Positions 10,639 to 19,460 are shown, counted from the stretch's first letter. The stretch: DNA of 64,000 bases from Achromobacter insuavis (GCF_902859645.1 NZ_CADIJR010000028.1:1-64000), one strand, 5' to 3'. The notes: generated by a model from the letters alone, not told the origin. Numbers and translations are program-made.

Positions 10639-12729
10639 CTATGCGAACAGGTTGCGCACGCGCTTGGCCACGTCCACGCTCGGCGCCTGCGGCGCCTTGG
10701 CCTCGCGCGCCGGCAGGTCCGGCAGCTTGGGCAGGTGGTCGAACAGCGGCAGCATGGCGTTGGTGATGTAGCGGGTGCGCGAGCCGTAGACGTGGCGGTC
10801 GCCCATGCCGGTCTGCTGGTGCACGTAGAAGCGCTGCGGCACGATCAGCTGCAGGCGTTCCTTGGCGCGCGTCATGGCCACGTACAGGAGCCGCCGCTCT
10901 TCCTCGATCTCTTCGGCGGTGCCGGTGCTCATGTCGGACGGAATACAGCCGTCGACCACGTTCAGCACATAGACCGCCTTCCATTCCTGGCCCTTGGCCG
11001 AGTGGATGGTGGACAGGATCATGTAGTCCTCGTCGCGCGAGGGCGCGCCGGATTCGTCGCTGGTGGCGTCGGGAGGATCCAGCGTCAGTTCGGTCAGGAA
11101 GCGCTCGCGCGACGGGTAGCCCGCGGCGATGCGCACCAGCTGGTCCAGGTCGGTCTTGCGCACCCGCGCATCGTCGTACAGCCGTTCGAGCTGGCCGGCG
11201 TACCAGCGCAGCGCCAGGTCGACGTCGGCGGGCCAGCGCAGCTTGGGGTCGGCCAGCGCCGCGTAGGTGTCGGCGAACGCGCCCCACTCCGCCTGCGCCG
11301 CCGCGCCCGGCTTGAATTCGCGCAGCGCGCGCAGCGGCTCGGCCGATTGCGCCATGGCGTCCATCAGCTTGCCGGCGGTGGCCGGGCCGATGCCGGGCAG
11401 CAGTTGCGCCACGCGGAACCCCGCCATGCGCCCGCGCGGATTCTCGGCCCAGCGCAGCAGCGACAGCAGGTCCTTGACGTGCGCCGCTTCCAGAAAGCGC
11501 AGGCCGCCGAACTTGACGAAGGGGATGTTGCGCCGGGTCAGCTCCAGTTCCAGCGCGGCGCTGTGGCTGGAGGTGCGGAACAGCGCCGCCTGCGACTTGA
11601 GCGTGGCGCCGCCCTCGCGCTGCGCCAGCACCTGGTCGGCGACCCAGCGGGCCTGGCCGCCTTCGTCGCTGACGGTGACCAGCTCGGGCAGCTGCGACGA
11701 CGGCCGGTCGCTCCAGAGATCCTTGGCATAGCGCTCGGCCGCCAGGCCGATGACGGCGTTGGAGGCGTTCAGGATGGGCTGGGTCGAGCGGTAGTTGCGG
11801 TCCAGCGTGATGACGCGCGCCGGCTGCGGAAACTGCGCCGGGAAATCGAGGATGTTGCGCACCGTGGCCGCGCGGAACGAATAGATCGACTGCGCGTCGT
11901 CGCCCACCACGGTCAGGCCGCGGCCATCGGGCTTCATGGCCAGCAGGATGGCGGCCTGCAGCCGGTTGGTGTCCTGGTATTCATCGACCAGCACGTGGTC
12001 GAAGCGCGCGCCGACGTCGGCGGCGATGGCCGCGTCGCCCATCATCTCGGCCCAGTACAGCAGCAGGTCGTCGTAGTCGAGCACCTGCTGGTCCTGCTTG
12101 GCGGCGACGTAGGCGCGGAACAGGCTCTTGAGTTCGTCTTCCCATTGCGCGCACCACGGGAAGGTGGCGTGCAGCACGTCGGCCACCGGCGTCTGGCTGT
12201 TGACCACGCGCGAGTAGATCGCCAGGCAGGTGCCCTTGAGCGGAAAGCGCGACTTGGTGGACGACAGGCCGAGTTCGTGCCGCACCATGCCCATCAGGTC
12301 CTCGGCGTCGCCGCGGTCGTGGATGGTGAAGGCCTCGGACAGGCCGATGCGCTGGGCGCAATCGCGCAGCAGCCGCGCGCCGATGGCGTGGAAGGTGCCG
12401 GCCCAGGGCAGCGACGGCGCCTGCTGGCCGCCGCGCAGGTTCATGACCCGCTGCAGCACGCTGCCGACGCGGCGTTCCATTTCCTGGGCGGCGCGGCGCG
12501 AGAAGGTCAGCAGCAGCATGCGCTGCGGATCGGCGCCGTTCAGGATCAGGTGGGCGACACGGTGCGCCAGGGTGTTGGTCTTGCCCGAACCGGCGCCGGC
12601 GATCACCAGCAGCGGCCCGTCGCCGCCCGCCCCGCCGACGCCGAACTCGGCGGCCTCGCGCTGGGCGGGGTTGAGGTCGGCCAGGGGATCGGGACGGCTG
12701 GACGGGTTGACGGGATTCTGGTCGGACAT
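10639..12729 (-). CDS. UvrD/Rep-family ATP-dependent DNA helicase (SF1A)
   Basis: A 696-residue helicase with the complete superfamily 1A motif set: Q-motif LNPAQREA; motif I AGAGSGKT (residues 44-51); motif II DEYQDTN; motif III VVGDDAQSIYSFRAA; motif IV LDRNYRSTQPIL; motif V STIHSAKGQEWKAVYV; motif VI YVAMTRAKERL. It translocates 3'-5' on single-stranded DNA and is expected to act in repair or replication restart. Its length is close to Rep/PcrA (about 670-730), but it lacks the long C-terminal extension of E. coli UvrD, and I cannot place it in one named subgroup. It is divergent from the DUF72 gene, and the shared 110-bp promoter region contains a strong palindrome. Confidence 0.9.
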   Translation of the reverse strand: MSDQNPVNPSSRPDPLADLNPAQREAAEFGVGGAGGDGPLLVIAGAGSGKTNTLAHRVAHLILNGADPQRMLLLTFSRRAAQEMERRVGSVLQRVMNLRGGQQAPSLPWAGTFHAIGARLLRDCAQRIGLSEAFTIHDRGDAEDLMGMVRHELGLSSTKSRFPLKGTCLAIYSRVVNSQTPVADVLHATFPWCAQWEDELKSLFRAYVAAKQDQQVLDYDDLLLYWAEMMGDAAIAADVGARFDHVLVDEYQDTNRLQAAILLAMKPDGRGLTVVGDDAQSIYSFRAATVRNILDFPAQFPQPARVITLDRNYRSTQPILNASNAVIGLAAERYAKDLWSDRPSSQLPELVTVSDEGGQARWVADQVLAQREGGATLKSQAALFRTSSHSAALELELTRRNIPFVKFGGLRFLEAAHVKDLLSLLRWAENPRGRMAGFRVAQLLPGIGPATAGKLMDAMAQSAEPLRALREFKPGAAAQAEWGAFADTYAALADPKLRWPADVDLALRWYAGQLERLYDDARVRKTDLDQLVRIAAGYPSRERFLTELTLDPPDATSDESGAPSRDEDYMILSTIHSAKGQEWKAVYVLNVVDGCIPSDMSTGTAEEIEEERRLLYVAMTRAKERLQLIVPQRFYVHQQTGMGDRHVYGSRTRYITNAMLPLFDHLPKLPDLPAREAKAPQAPSVDVAKRVRNLFA

Positions 12730-12771
12730 GGGGCGTGAAATGGAGGGCGGCGGGCGCGGTCGGCGCGGTCC

Positions 12772-12797
12772 GATACCTGGGGATATATCCAGGTATC
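12772..12797. promoter_or_regulatory. 9-bp inverted repeat in the helicase/DUF72 divergent promoter (LexA-like spacing)
   Basis: GATACCTGG at 12772-12780 is mirrored perfectly by CCAGGTATC at 12789-12797 across an 8-bp AT-rich spacer. The inner core reads CTG-N10-CAG, the half-site spacing of proteobacterial LexA boxes, although the canonical CTGT/ACAG extensions are CTGG/CCAG here. It sits 43 bp from each start codon. A dimeric repressor site is likely; LexA itself is only a candidate. Confidence 0.5.
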
Positions 12798-12839
12798 ATA
12801 ACCGCATCGCCTCCCGCTCCCGCTACGCCCGATTTCCCC

Positions 12840-13739
12840 ATGCGCCTGCTTGCCGGCACCGCTTCCTGGACCGATCCCACGCTGCTGGCGTGCGGCCGCT
12901 TCTACCCGCGCGAGGCGCACGACGCCCAGTCACGGCTGCGCTTCTACGCCACCCGCTTCGGGCTGGCCGAGGTCGATTCCAGCTACTACGCCCTGCCCAG
13001 CGCCGACAACGCCTACCTGTGGGCGCAGCGCACGCCCGACGATTTCGTCTTCAATATCAAGGCCTACCGCCTCTTCACCGGCCACCAGACGCCGCTGGCC
13101 TCGCTGCCCGCCGACATCCGCCGCGAGCTGGCCGACTGGCCCGAACCGGTCATCTACCACCACGCCATGCCGGAGGATCTGCGCGACGAGCTCTGGCGCC
13201 GCTACACGCTGGCGCTGGAACCGCTGCGCATGGCCGGCAAGCTGGGCGCGGTGCACTTCCAGTACCCGCCCTGGATCCGGCGCGACGCGCGCGGCCGCGC
13301 CCTGGTGGCCGAAGGCGCGCGGCGCCTGCCGGAACACCTGCTGTCGGTCGAATTCCGCCACCACAGCTGGTTCGACTCGTCCGAGGCCACGGCCGCCACG
13401 CTGGCGTTCGAGCGCGAGCTGGGCGTGGTGCATACCGTGGTGGACGCGCCGCAGGGGTTCGAGAACAGCGTGCCGGCCGTGTGGGCCTGCACCCATCCCG
13501 AGCTGACGCTGCTGCGCCTGCACGGGCGCAACGCCGCCACCTGGAACGCCAGCGGCGCCGCGTCGTCGGGGCGCTTCCAATATGAATATTCCGAGGCCGA
13601 GCTGGCCGAACTGGCGCGCCGCTTCCAGGACCTGGCGCGGCAGAGCGCGCAGGCGCACGCCGTGTTCAACACCAACTTCGAGGACCAGGGCATGCGCAAC
13701 GCCACGGCTTTCGCGGCGGCGCTGGGCGGCGCCCCCTGA
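12840..13739 (+). CDS. DUF72 domain-containing protein (YecE-like)
   Basis: A 299-residue protein of the DUF72/YecE family, a TIM-barrel-like fold whose biochemical role is not established. Typical features are the N-terminal MRLLAGTASWTDPTL strand, FYPREAHDAQSRLRFYATRF, the VDSSYYALPSADNAYLWAQ segment, FVFNIKAYRLFTGHQTP, LSVEFRHHSW in the middle, and the C-terminal AHAVFNTNFEDQGMRNA. The length matches the longer DUF72 members (about 250-300). The ATG at 12840 is chosen because the conserved first strand begins there, although the frame is open further upstream across the palindrome. Divergent from a repair-type helicase. Confidence 0.88.
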   Translation: MRLLAGTASWTDPTLLACGRFYPREAHDAQSRLRFYATRFGLAEVDSSYYALPSADNAYLWAQRTPDDFVFNIKAYRLFTGHQTPLASLPADIRRELADWPEPVIYHHAMPEDLRDELWRRYTLALEPLRMAGKLGAVHFQYPPWIRRDARGRALVAEGARRLPEHLLSVEFRHHSWFDSSEATAATLAFERELGVVHTVVDAPQGFENSVPAVWACTHPELTLLRLHGRNAATWNASGAASSGRFQYEYSEAELAELARRFQDLARQSAQAHAVFNTNFEDQGMRNATAFAAALGGAP

Positions 13740-13745
13740 CCTGAA

Positions 13746-15275
13746 TTACGCGGGCTGCGCCGCCACCGCCGGCGCGGCGGGCGTCATGCGCGCCACTTCG
13801 GCCAGGCTTTCCAGCAGCACCTCGAACTTGCGCGCGATGTCGTGCTCCGGCACGCAGGCGTAGCCCAGCAGCAGGCCGGGCCGGCGGCCTTCGGCGCCGA
13901 CGTAGTAGCGCGACAGCGCGCGCGTCAGCACGCCCTTGCGGCGCGCCACCTCGACCACCCGCAGGTCGTCCATGTGAGGCGGCAATGTCAGCACCAGGTG
14001 CAGGCCGGCCAGGCTGGCGTCGCGGTGCAGCCAGTCGGGCCCCAGGCGCCGTTCGATCAGGTTGACCAGCATGGCGCGGCGACGCGCGTACAGCATGCGC
14101 ATGCGGCGGATGTGGGCGGCGTAGTGGCCCTCGGCGATGAAGGTGGCCAGCGCCGCGTGCGTCATCAGGTGGCCTTCGCGGTAGAGCTCGGCGTGGGCCG
14201 CCTGGAACGCCGCGGTCAGCGGCTTGGGCAGCACCAGGTAGCCGACCCGCAGGCCCGGATACAGTGTCTTGCTGAAGGTGCCCATGTAGATCACGGGCGC
14301 GTCCGGCTCCAGGCCCAGCAGCGAGGCGATGGGCCGGCCCGAGAAGCGGAATTCGCTGTCGTAGTCGTCCTCGATGATCCAGCTGCCGTGGCGGCGCGCC
14401 ACCGCCAGCAGTTGCCGGCGCCGCGCCAGCGACATCACCGGCCCCAGCGGATACTGGTGCGACGGCGTCACGAAGATGAAGCGCGGCGGCGCCATGCCGG
14501 GCGCGGCGTCGGCGTCCGGCAGGCGCATGCCCTCTTCGTCGACCGGCAGGTGCACCGTGTGCAGGCCGTTGGCCTGCAGCACCGTGCGCGCGCCCCAGTA
14601 GCCCGGGTCCTCGACCCAGGCGGTCTCGCCGGCCTCGCCCAGGATGCGGGTGGCCAGGTCGATGGCCTGGTGCGAGCCTTCGGTGATGAGGATCTGGTCG
14701 GGGTCGCAGTCGATCGAGCGCGTCAGCGCCAGGTGCTGGGCCAGCGCCTCGCGCAGCGCCGGCAGGCCGCCGCCGTAGGCATAGGTCAGCAGGTCGGGCG
14801 CGGGATTGCGCCACAGCGCGGAAAAGATGCGGCCGAACTTCTTGTGCGGGAATTCGGTCAGGTCGGGCACGCCCGGCATGAAGGCGCCCCACTGGTAGGG
14901 CGAGGCCGAGACGCCGTCGACGATGGCGGCGCCGCGCGCCGACAGCGCCGGACGCGGTTGCGGCACCGGCGCGCGGCGCGACTGGCGGCCGCTGGCCAGG
15001 TAGGAATCGGGCTGCGAGGCATTGACGAAGGTGCCATTGCCCTGCAGGCTGCGGGTGTAGCCCTCGGCCAGCAGTTGGCCATAGACGTGCACCACGGTGT
15101 TGCGGGCGATGCCCAGCTCGGCGGCCAGGTCGCGCGAGGCGGGCAGGCGCGAGTCGGCGGCGATCGAACCCTCCAGGATCGCCTCGCGGATGCCGTGGTA
15201 CAGGCGCTTGTTCATCGGCCCGCCGTCGGCATCGGCCAGGCGCAGCTGCAACAAGTCTCCGACGATGGACCGCAA
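13746..15275 (-). CDS. gabR: MocR/GabR-type regulator: GntR winged helix fused to aminotransferase fold
   Basis: A 509-residue transcription factor. The N-terminal GntR-type DNA-binding domain spans about residues 20-90 (IREAILEGSIAADSRLPASR and ELGIARNTVVHVYGQL). The rest is a fold-type I aminotransferase-like domain with the PLP lysine context MGTFSKTLYPGLRVGYL and the upstream IIEDDYDSEFRF. GabR-type proteins use PLP plus GABA as effector and activate gabTD; the divergent gabT-gabD genes support that role. No ATG fits, because the conserved LLQLRLADADGGP segment lies before the first Met (MNKRL). An in-frame TAG is three codons upstream of a TTG at 15273-15275, so TTG is the probable start. 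The C-terminus abuts the convergent DUF72 gene. Confidence 0.88.
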   Translation of the reverse strand: MRSIVGDLLQLRLADADGGPMNKRLYHGIREAILEGSIAADSRLPASRDLAAELGIARNTVVHVYGQLLAEGYTRSLQGNGTFVNASQPDSYLASGRQSRRAPVPQPRPALSARGAAIVDGVSASPYQWGAFMPGVPDLTEFPHKKFGRIFSALWRNPAPDLLTYAYGGGLPALREALAQHLALTRSIDCDPDQILITEGSHQAIDLATRILGEAGETAWVEDPGYWGARTVLQANGLHTVHLPVDEEGMRLPDADAAPGMAPPRFIFVTPSHQYPLGPVMSLARRRQLLAVARRHGSWIIEDDYDSEFRFSGRPIASLLGLEPDAPVIYMGTFSKTLYPGLRVGYLVLPKPLTAAFQAAHAELYREGHLMTHAALATFIAEGHYAAHIRRMRMLYARRRAMLVNLIERRLGPDWLHRDASLAGLHLVLTLPPHMDDLRVVEVARRKGVLTRALSRYYVGAEGRRPGLLLGYACVPEHDIARKFEVLLESLAEVARMTPAAPAVAAQPA

Positions 15276-15310
15276 TTGGTTCTACCTGATTTATAAAAGT
15301 GGTTCCCACC
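15276..15310. promoter_or_regulatory. Direct repeats in the gabR-gabT divergent promoter
   Basis: TTGGTTCTACC (15276-15286) and GTGGTTCCCACC (15299-15310) share TGGTTC-(n)-ACC about 23 bp apart, and a weaker copy GGGTTTACC lies at 15338-15346. MocR regulators characteristically bind spaced direct repeats between themselves and the target gene. The first copy abuts the TTG start of the regulator. Functional assignment is inference. Confidence 0.4.
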
Positions 15311-15370
15311 AATGGGGCCATAGTAGCATTAAAGTAAGGGTTTACCGCCCACTTGCCATTCGAGGCTGAG

Positions 15371-16633
15371 ATGAAGAATCAGGATTTGAATACCCGCCGT
15401 TCCCTGGCCACGCCGCGCGGCGTCGGCGTCATGTGCGACTTCTATGCCGTGCGCGCCGAGAACGCCACGCTGTGGGACGCCAACGGCAAGGAATACATCG
15501 ACTTCGCGGGCGGCATCGCGGTGCTGAACACCGGCCACCTGCACCCCAAGGTCAAGGCCGCCGTCAGCGCCCAGCTCGACAACTTCACCCACACGGCCTA
15601 CCAGATCGTGCCGTACGAAGGCTACGTCTCGCTGGCCGAGCGCATCAACCGCCTGGCCCCGATCGACGGCCTGAAGAAGTCCGCCTTCTTCACCACCGGC
15701 GTCGAAGCCGTTGAAAACGCCATCAAGATCGCGCGCTCGGCCACCGGCCGTTCGGGCGTCATCGCCTTCTCGGGCTCGTTCCACGGTCGCACCATGCTGG
15801 GCATGGCGCTGACCGGCAAGGTCGCCCCCTACAAGCTGTCGTTCGGCCCGATGCCGGGCGACATCTACCACGTGCCGTTCCCCAACGGCACCCAGTCGAT
15901 CACCGTGGCCGACTCGCTCAAGGCGCTGGACCTGCTGTTCAAGGTCGACATCGATCCCAAGCGCGTCGCCGCGATCATCATCGAACCGGTGCAGGGCGAA
16001 GGCGGCTTCAACATCACCCCGCCCGAACTGATGGTGGCCCTGCGCAAGCTCTGCGACGAGCACGGCATCCTGCTGATCGCCGACGAAGTGCAGACCGGCT
16101 TCGGCCGCACCGGCAAGCTGTTCGCCATGGAGCACCACTCGGTGCAGGCCGACCTGATCACCATGGCCAAGAGCCTGGGCGGCGGCTTCCCGATCTCGGG
16201 CGTGGTCGGCCGCGCCGACGTCATGGACGGCCCGGCCGCGGGCGGCCTGGGCGGCACCTACGCCGGCAACCCGCTGGCGGTGGCCGCGGCCCACGCCGTG
16301 CTGGACGTGATTGCCGAAGAAAAGCTGTGCGAACGCGCGGTGCAGCTGGGCGACAAGCTGCGCGCCCACCTCGAGGGCCTGCGCGCCAAGGTGCCGGGCA
16401 TCGCCGACGTGCGCGGCCTGGGTTCGATGGTGGCGCTGGAACTGAACGACGCCAACGGCAAGCCCGACGCCGAGGCGGTCAAGAAGGTGCAGGCCCGCGC
16501 CATCGAGCAAGGCCTGATCTTGCTGAGCTGCGGCGTGTACGGCAACGTCCTGCGCTTCCTGTACCCCTTGACCATCCCCGACGCCCAGTTCGATCGCGCG
16601 CTGGCCATCCTGTCCGAGGCCCTGGCAGCATAG
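15371..16633 (+). CDS. gabT: 4-aminobutyrate aminotransferase
   Basis: A 420-residue class III aminotransferase that transfers the amino group of GABA to 2-oxoglutarate, giving succinate semialdehyde and glutamate. Recognisable segments are GIAVLNTGHLHPKV, the cofactor phosphate site FTTGVEAVENAIKIAR, SGSFHGRTMLGMALTGK, IIEPVQGEGGF, the PLP-contact aspartate in LIADEVQTGFGRTGK, and the Schiff-base lysine in TMAKSLGGGFP. Length and motif order match E. coli GabT (426). The ATG at 15371 is preceded by a GAGG-like site; the slightly earlier in-frame codons fall in the promoter region. It is followed after a hairpin and a repeat element by gabD, which uses its product. Confidence 0.95.
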   Translation: MKNQDLNTRRSLATPRGVGVMCDFYAVRAENATLWDANGKEYIDFAGGIAVLNTGHLHPKVKAAVSAQLDNFTHTAYQIVPYEGYVSLAERINRLAPIDGLKKSAFFTTGVEAVENAIKIARSATGRSGVIAFSGSFHGRTMLGMALTGKVAPYKLSFGPMPGDIYHVPFPNGTQSITVADSLKALDLLFKVDIDPKRVAAIIIEPVQGEGGFNITPPELMVALRKLCDEHGILLIADEVQTGFGRTGKLFAMEHHSVQADLITMAKSLGGGFPISGVVGRADVMDGPAAGGLGGTYAGNPLAVAAAHAVLDVIAEEKLCERAVQLGDKLRAHLEGLRAKVPGIADVRGLGSMVALELNDANGKPDAEAVKKVQARAIEQGLILLSCGVYGNVLRFLYPLTIPDAQFDRALAILSEALAA

Positions 16634-16653
16634 GAACCGGGCGCATTTCGTTC

Positions 16654-16713
16654 ATCCGGCCGGTAGCGGCAGCCTCAACGGGCTTGAGCCGCGCCCGGCC
16701 GGATATCCGTTTT
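16654..16713 (+). terminator. Long nested hairpin downstream of gabT
   Basis: ATCCGGCCGG (16654-16663) pairs perfectly with CCGGCCGGAT (16695-16704). Inside it GCGGC pairs with GCCGC and AGCC with GGCT, giving a long stem-loop followed by ATCCGTTTT. It may attenuate transcription between gabT and gabD or protect the gabT message. Confidence 0.5.
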
Positions 16714-16769
16714 CCATGGCGTTATCGCGCCATCCCACAATCCTGAGCCGGCGCCCCCATCGGGATGCC

Positions 16770-16841
16770 GCGGATCCGGCTCCGCCGGTCCGCGGGCATG
16801 CCCCCTTGAGGGGGAAGCGCGCAGCGCTTCGGGGGTGGGCC
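16770..16841 (+). repeat. Intergenic repeat element, copy 1 (before gabD)
   Basis: A 24-bp core (16770-16793, beginning GCGGATCCGGCTCC) is followed by CCCCC-TTGA-GGGGG and AAGCGC-GCA-GCGCTT hairpins and CGGGGGTGGG. The core is identical to the reverse complement of 57384-57407, and the flanking hairpin arrangement is similar there. This copy ends about 20 bp before the gabD start and forms most of its leader. Confidence 0.7.
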
Positions 16842-16861
16842 TAACTCTTAGGACTATTGCA

Positions 16862-18331
16862 ATGACTTCTTTGACCCATCCCCTGGCGCGCCCGGAACTG
16901 CTGCGCGACGCCTGCTACATCGACGGCAAGTGGGTATCCGCCGGCAACGGCCCGTCGATCCCCGTGGACAACCCCTCCACCGGCAAGACCATCGTGTCGG
17001 TGCCCAAGCTGGGCCGCAAGGAGACCGAGCAGGCCATCGCCAGCGCCGAGGCCGCCCTGCCCGCCTGGAGCGCCAAGACCGGCAAGGAACGCGCCGCGAT
17101 CCTGCTGAAGTGGGCCCAGCTGATGATGCAGAACCAGCAGGACCTGGCCGCCATCATGACCTCGGAACAGGGCAAGCCCGTGACCGAGGCCGCCGGTGAA
17201 ATCGCCTACGCCGCCTCGTTCCTGGAGTGGTTCGCCGAGGAAGCCAAGCGCATCGACGGCGACGTGCTGCAAAGCCCCAAGGCCGGCCAGCGCCTGCTGG
17301 CGCTCAAGCAGCCGATCGGCGTCACCGCCGCCATCACGCCGTGGAACTTCCCCGCCGCCATGATCACCCGCAAGGTCGGCCCGGCCCTGGCCGCCGGCTG
17401 CACCATGGTGGTCAAGCCCGCCCAGCAGACGCCGCTGACCGCGCTGGCGCTGGCGGTGCTGGCCGAGGAAGCCGGCGTGCCGGCCGGCGTGTTCCACGTC
17501 ATCACCGGCAGCTCGCGCGAGATCGGCGCGGCGCTGTGCGAAAGCGACGTGGTGCGCAAGCTGAGCTTCACCGGCTCGACCGAAGTCGGCCGCACGCTGA
17601 TGGAGCAATGCGCCCCCACCATCAAGAAGCTGTCGCTGGAACTGGGCGGCAACGCGCCGTTCATCGTGTTCGACGACGCCGACCTGGACCGCGCGGTCGA
17701 CGGCATCCTGGCCTCGAAGTACCGCAACGCCGGCCAGACCTGCGTATGCGCCAACCGCATCTACGTGCAGGCCGGCGTGTACGAGGAAATCGCCAAGCGC
17801 CTGGTGGCCAAGGTCAACGCCATGAAGGTCGGCGACGGCTTCGGCGACGGCGTGACGCAGGGTCCGCTGATCGACGCCAGCGCGGTCGAGAAGGTGCAGG
17901 AGCACATCGCCGACGCCACCGCGCACGGCGCCAAGGTCATCGCCGGCGGCAAGCCGCACGCGCTGGGCGGCACGTTCTTCGAGCCGACCGTGGTGCGCGA
18001 CGTGACCCAGTCGATGCGCTTCGCGACCGAGGAAACCTTCGGCCCGGTGGCGCCGCTGTTCCGCTTCGAGTCCGAAGAGGAAGTCATCGGCATGGCCAAC
18101 GACACCATCTTCGGCCTGGCCGCCTACTTCTTCACCCGCGACTACGCCCGCATCTGGCGCGTGTCGGAGGCGCTGGAGTACGGCATCGTCGGCATCAACA
18201 CCGGCCTGATCTCCAACGAAGTCGGCCCGTTCGGCGGCGTCAAGCAATCCGGCCTGGGCCGCGAGGGCTCGAAGTACGGCATCGAGGAATACCTCGAGAT
18301 CAAGTACCTCTGCGTCGACCTGGGCGCCTGA
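16862..18331 (+). CDS. gabD: Succinate-semialdehyde dehydrogenase (NADP+)
   Basis: A 489-residue aldehyde dehydrogenase oxidising succinate semialdehyde to succinate, completing GABA catabolism after GabT. Family motifs are TPWNFPAAMITRK (cofactor site), the catalytic Glu in LELGGNAPF, the catalytic Cys in NAGQTCVCANR, EETFGPVAPLFRF, and the C-terminal GVKQSGLGREGSKYG. The second Cys two residues after the catalytic one is typical of GabD, where it can form a redox disulfide. The length matches E. coli GabD (482). The ATG at 16862 is chosen over a GTG-type extension because an AGGA site lies 10 nt upstream and the N-terminus then matches the family. Two tandem hairpins follow the gene. Confidence 0.95.
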   Translation: MTSLTHPLARPELLRDACYIDGKWVSAGNGPSIPVDNPSTGKTIVSVPKLGRKETEQAIASAEAALPAWSAKTGKERAAILLKWAQLMMQNQQDLAAIMTSEQGKPVTEAAGEIAYAASFLEWFAEEAKRIDGDVLQSPKAGQRLLALKQPIGVTAAITPWNFPAAMITRKVGPALAAGCTMVVKPAQQTPLTALALAVLAEEAGVPAGVFHVITGSSREIGAALCESDVVRKLSFTGSTEVGRTLMEQCAPTIKKLSLELGGNAPFIVFDDADLDRAVDGILASKYRNAGQTCVCANRIYVQAGVYEEIAKRLVAKVNAMKVGDGFGDGVTQGPLIDASAVEKVQEHIADATAHGAKVIAGGKPHALGGTFFEPTVVRDVTQSMRFATEETFGPVAPLFRFESEEEVIGMANDTIFGLAAYFFTRDYARIWRVSEALEYGIVGINTGLISNEVGPFGGVKQSGLGREGSKYGIEEYLEIKYLCVDLGA

Positions 18332-18344
18332 GCGCGTCCTGCCT

Positions 18345-18395
18345 CCCCCGGGCGCCCGCCCGGGGGAAGATAAACGGGGCTCCGGTCCCGTTTAT
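18345..18395 (+). terminator. Tandem hairpins after gabD
   Basis: A CCCCCGGGC/GCCCGGGGG hairpin (18345-18366) is followed by a perfect 9-bp stem, ATAAACGGG (18370-18378) with CCCGTTTAT (18387-18395), over an 8-nt loop. There is no long T-run, so termination is probable rather than certain. Confidence 0.55.
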
Positions 18396-18405
18396 CCCCA
18401 GGAAT

Positions 18406-18414
18406 TGTGGACAA
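18406..18414 (-). promoter_or_regulatory. DnaA-box match upstream of the phosphatase gene
   Basis: TGTGGACAA on the plus strand reads TTGTCCACA on the minus strand, matching the DnaA-box form TTRTNCACA. It is one of three matches flanking the gene at 18530-19384. Whether DnaA binds here is not shown. Confidence 0.35.
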
Positions 18415-18529
18415 CCTGGCAGATAACTCCTGCACAGGTACAAAATCCCCTTTAAGTTCATGCGGTTATAAATCGCGATCAAATGCCGCCCAGGCGTGAT
18501 AGATTTGCGCGTTCCCTGGACGAGCGACT

Positions 18530-19384
18530 ATGAGCAGAACCTTTACCCGTGAGGACACCCGCAAGCTGGCCGGCATCCTGGCCGAAGCCGCGCAGGCGGA
18601 GGTCATGCCGCGCTTTCGCAACCTGCCCGAGGGCAGCGTGCGCGACAAGAGCTCGCCGCGCGACCTGGTGACCGACGCCGACGAGGCCGCCGAGCGCCTG
18701 ATCGCCGCGCGCCTGTCCAAGCTGCACCCGGGCGCCGTGCTGATCGGCGAGGAAGCCTCGACCCGCAACCCCGCCCTGCTGAACATGCTGGTGGACGCCG
18801 ACCTGGCGTTCCTGATCGACCCCATCGACGGCACCCGCAACTACGTCGCCGGCCTGCCGCTGTTCGGCATGATGATCGCGGCCTGCCATCGCGGCGACGT
18901 GATCGCCGGCGTGATCTACGACCCGGTCAGCCGCGACAGCGCGCTGGCGGTGCGCGGCGAAGGCGCATGGATGGAGTACGAGAACGGCAAGCAGGCGAAA
19001 CTGGCCGTGGCCAGCCCCGCGCCGCCCGAGGACATGGACGGCCTGATCTCCACCGGCTTCCTGCCCGAGCCGCTGCGCACCACGGTCAACGGCAACCTGT
19101 CGCGCCTGGGCAGCACCGCCAACCTGCGCTGCGCCGCCCATGAATACCGCATGCTGGCGGCCGGCCACAGCCACGTCGCCCTGTACAACCAGCTGACCGC
19201 CTGGGACCACGCGGCCGGCTGGCTGCTGCACCGCGAGGCCGGCGGCTACGCGGCGCGCTTCGACGGCTCGCCGTACAAGCCCACCCACCGCAGCGGCGGC
19301 CTGCTGTACGCCCCGGACGCGGGCAGCTGGCACGCGGCGCGCAAGGCCCTGCTGGGCGATGACATCCCCGACGCCGAAGGCTGA
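18530..19384 (+). CDS. Inositol monophosphatase / histidinol-phosphatase-like family protein
   Basis: A 284-residue Mg-dependent phosphatase of the IMPase superfamily. The metal site is complete: Glu in GEEA (residues 73-76), the Asp pair in DPIDGTRNYV (97-102), and the C-terminal Asp in TAWDHAAGWLL. D47-D51 in DLVTDADEAAE match the N-terminal family motif. Superfamily members act on inositol phosphates, fructose-1,6-bisphosphate, PAP or histidinol phosphate, and the sequence alone does not choose between these. It is monocistronic and bracketed on both sides by similar short segments containing TGTGGACAACC. The ATG follows CGAGCGACT, so the ribosome site is weak. Confidence 0.88.
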   Translation: MSRTFTREDTRKLAGILAEAAQAEVMPRFRNLPEGSVRDKSSPRDLVTDADEAAERLIAARLSKLHPGAVLIGEEASTRNPALLNMLVDADLAFLIDPIDGTRNYVAGLPLFGMMIAACHRGDVIAGVIYDPVSRDSALAVRGEGAWMEYENGKQAKLAVASPAPPEDMDGLISTGFLPEPLRTTVNGNLSRLGSTANLRCAAHEYRMLAAGHSHVALYNQLTAWDHAAGWLLHREAGGYAARFDGSPYKPTHRSGGLLYAPDAGSWHAARKALLGDDIPDAEG

Positions 19385-19460
19385 ATACCGGGGCCAGATG
19401 ACCACGCGTTGGTCGAAAATGGCCCCAACATGCTCACAAAATCGGGGTAATCCCTAGGAA

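Noticed and set aside
15182-15216. ATG at MNKRL as the start of the GabR-type gene
   Set aside because: It would remove conserved residues (LLQLRLADADGGP) that precede the winged helix in this family; the TTG at 15273-15275 is preferred.
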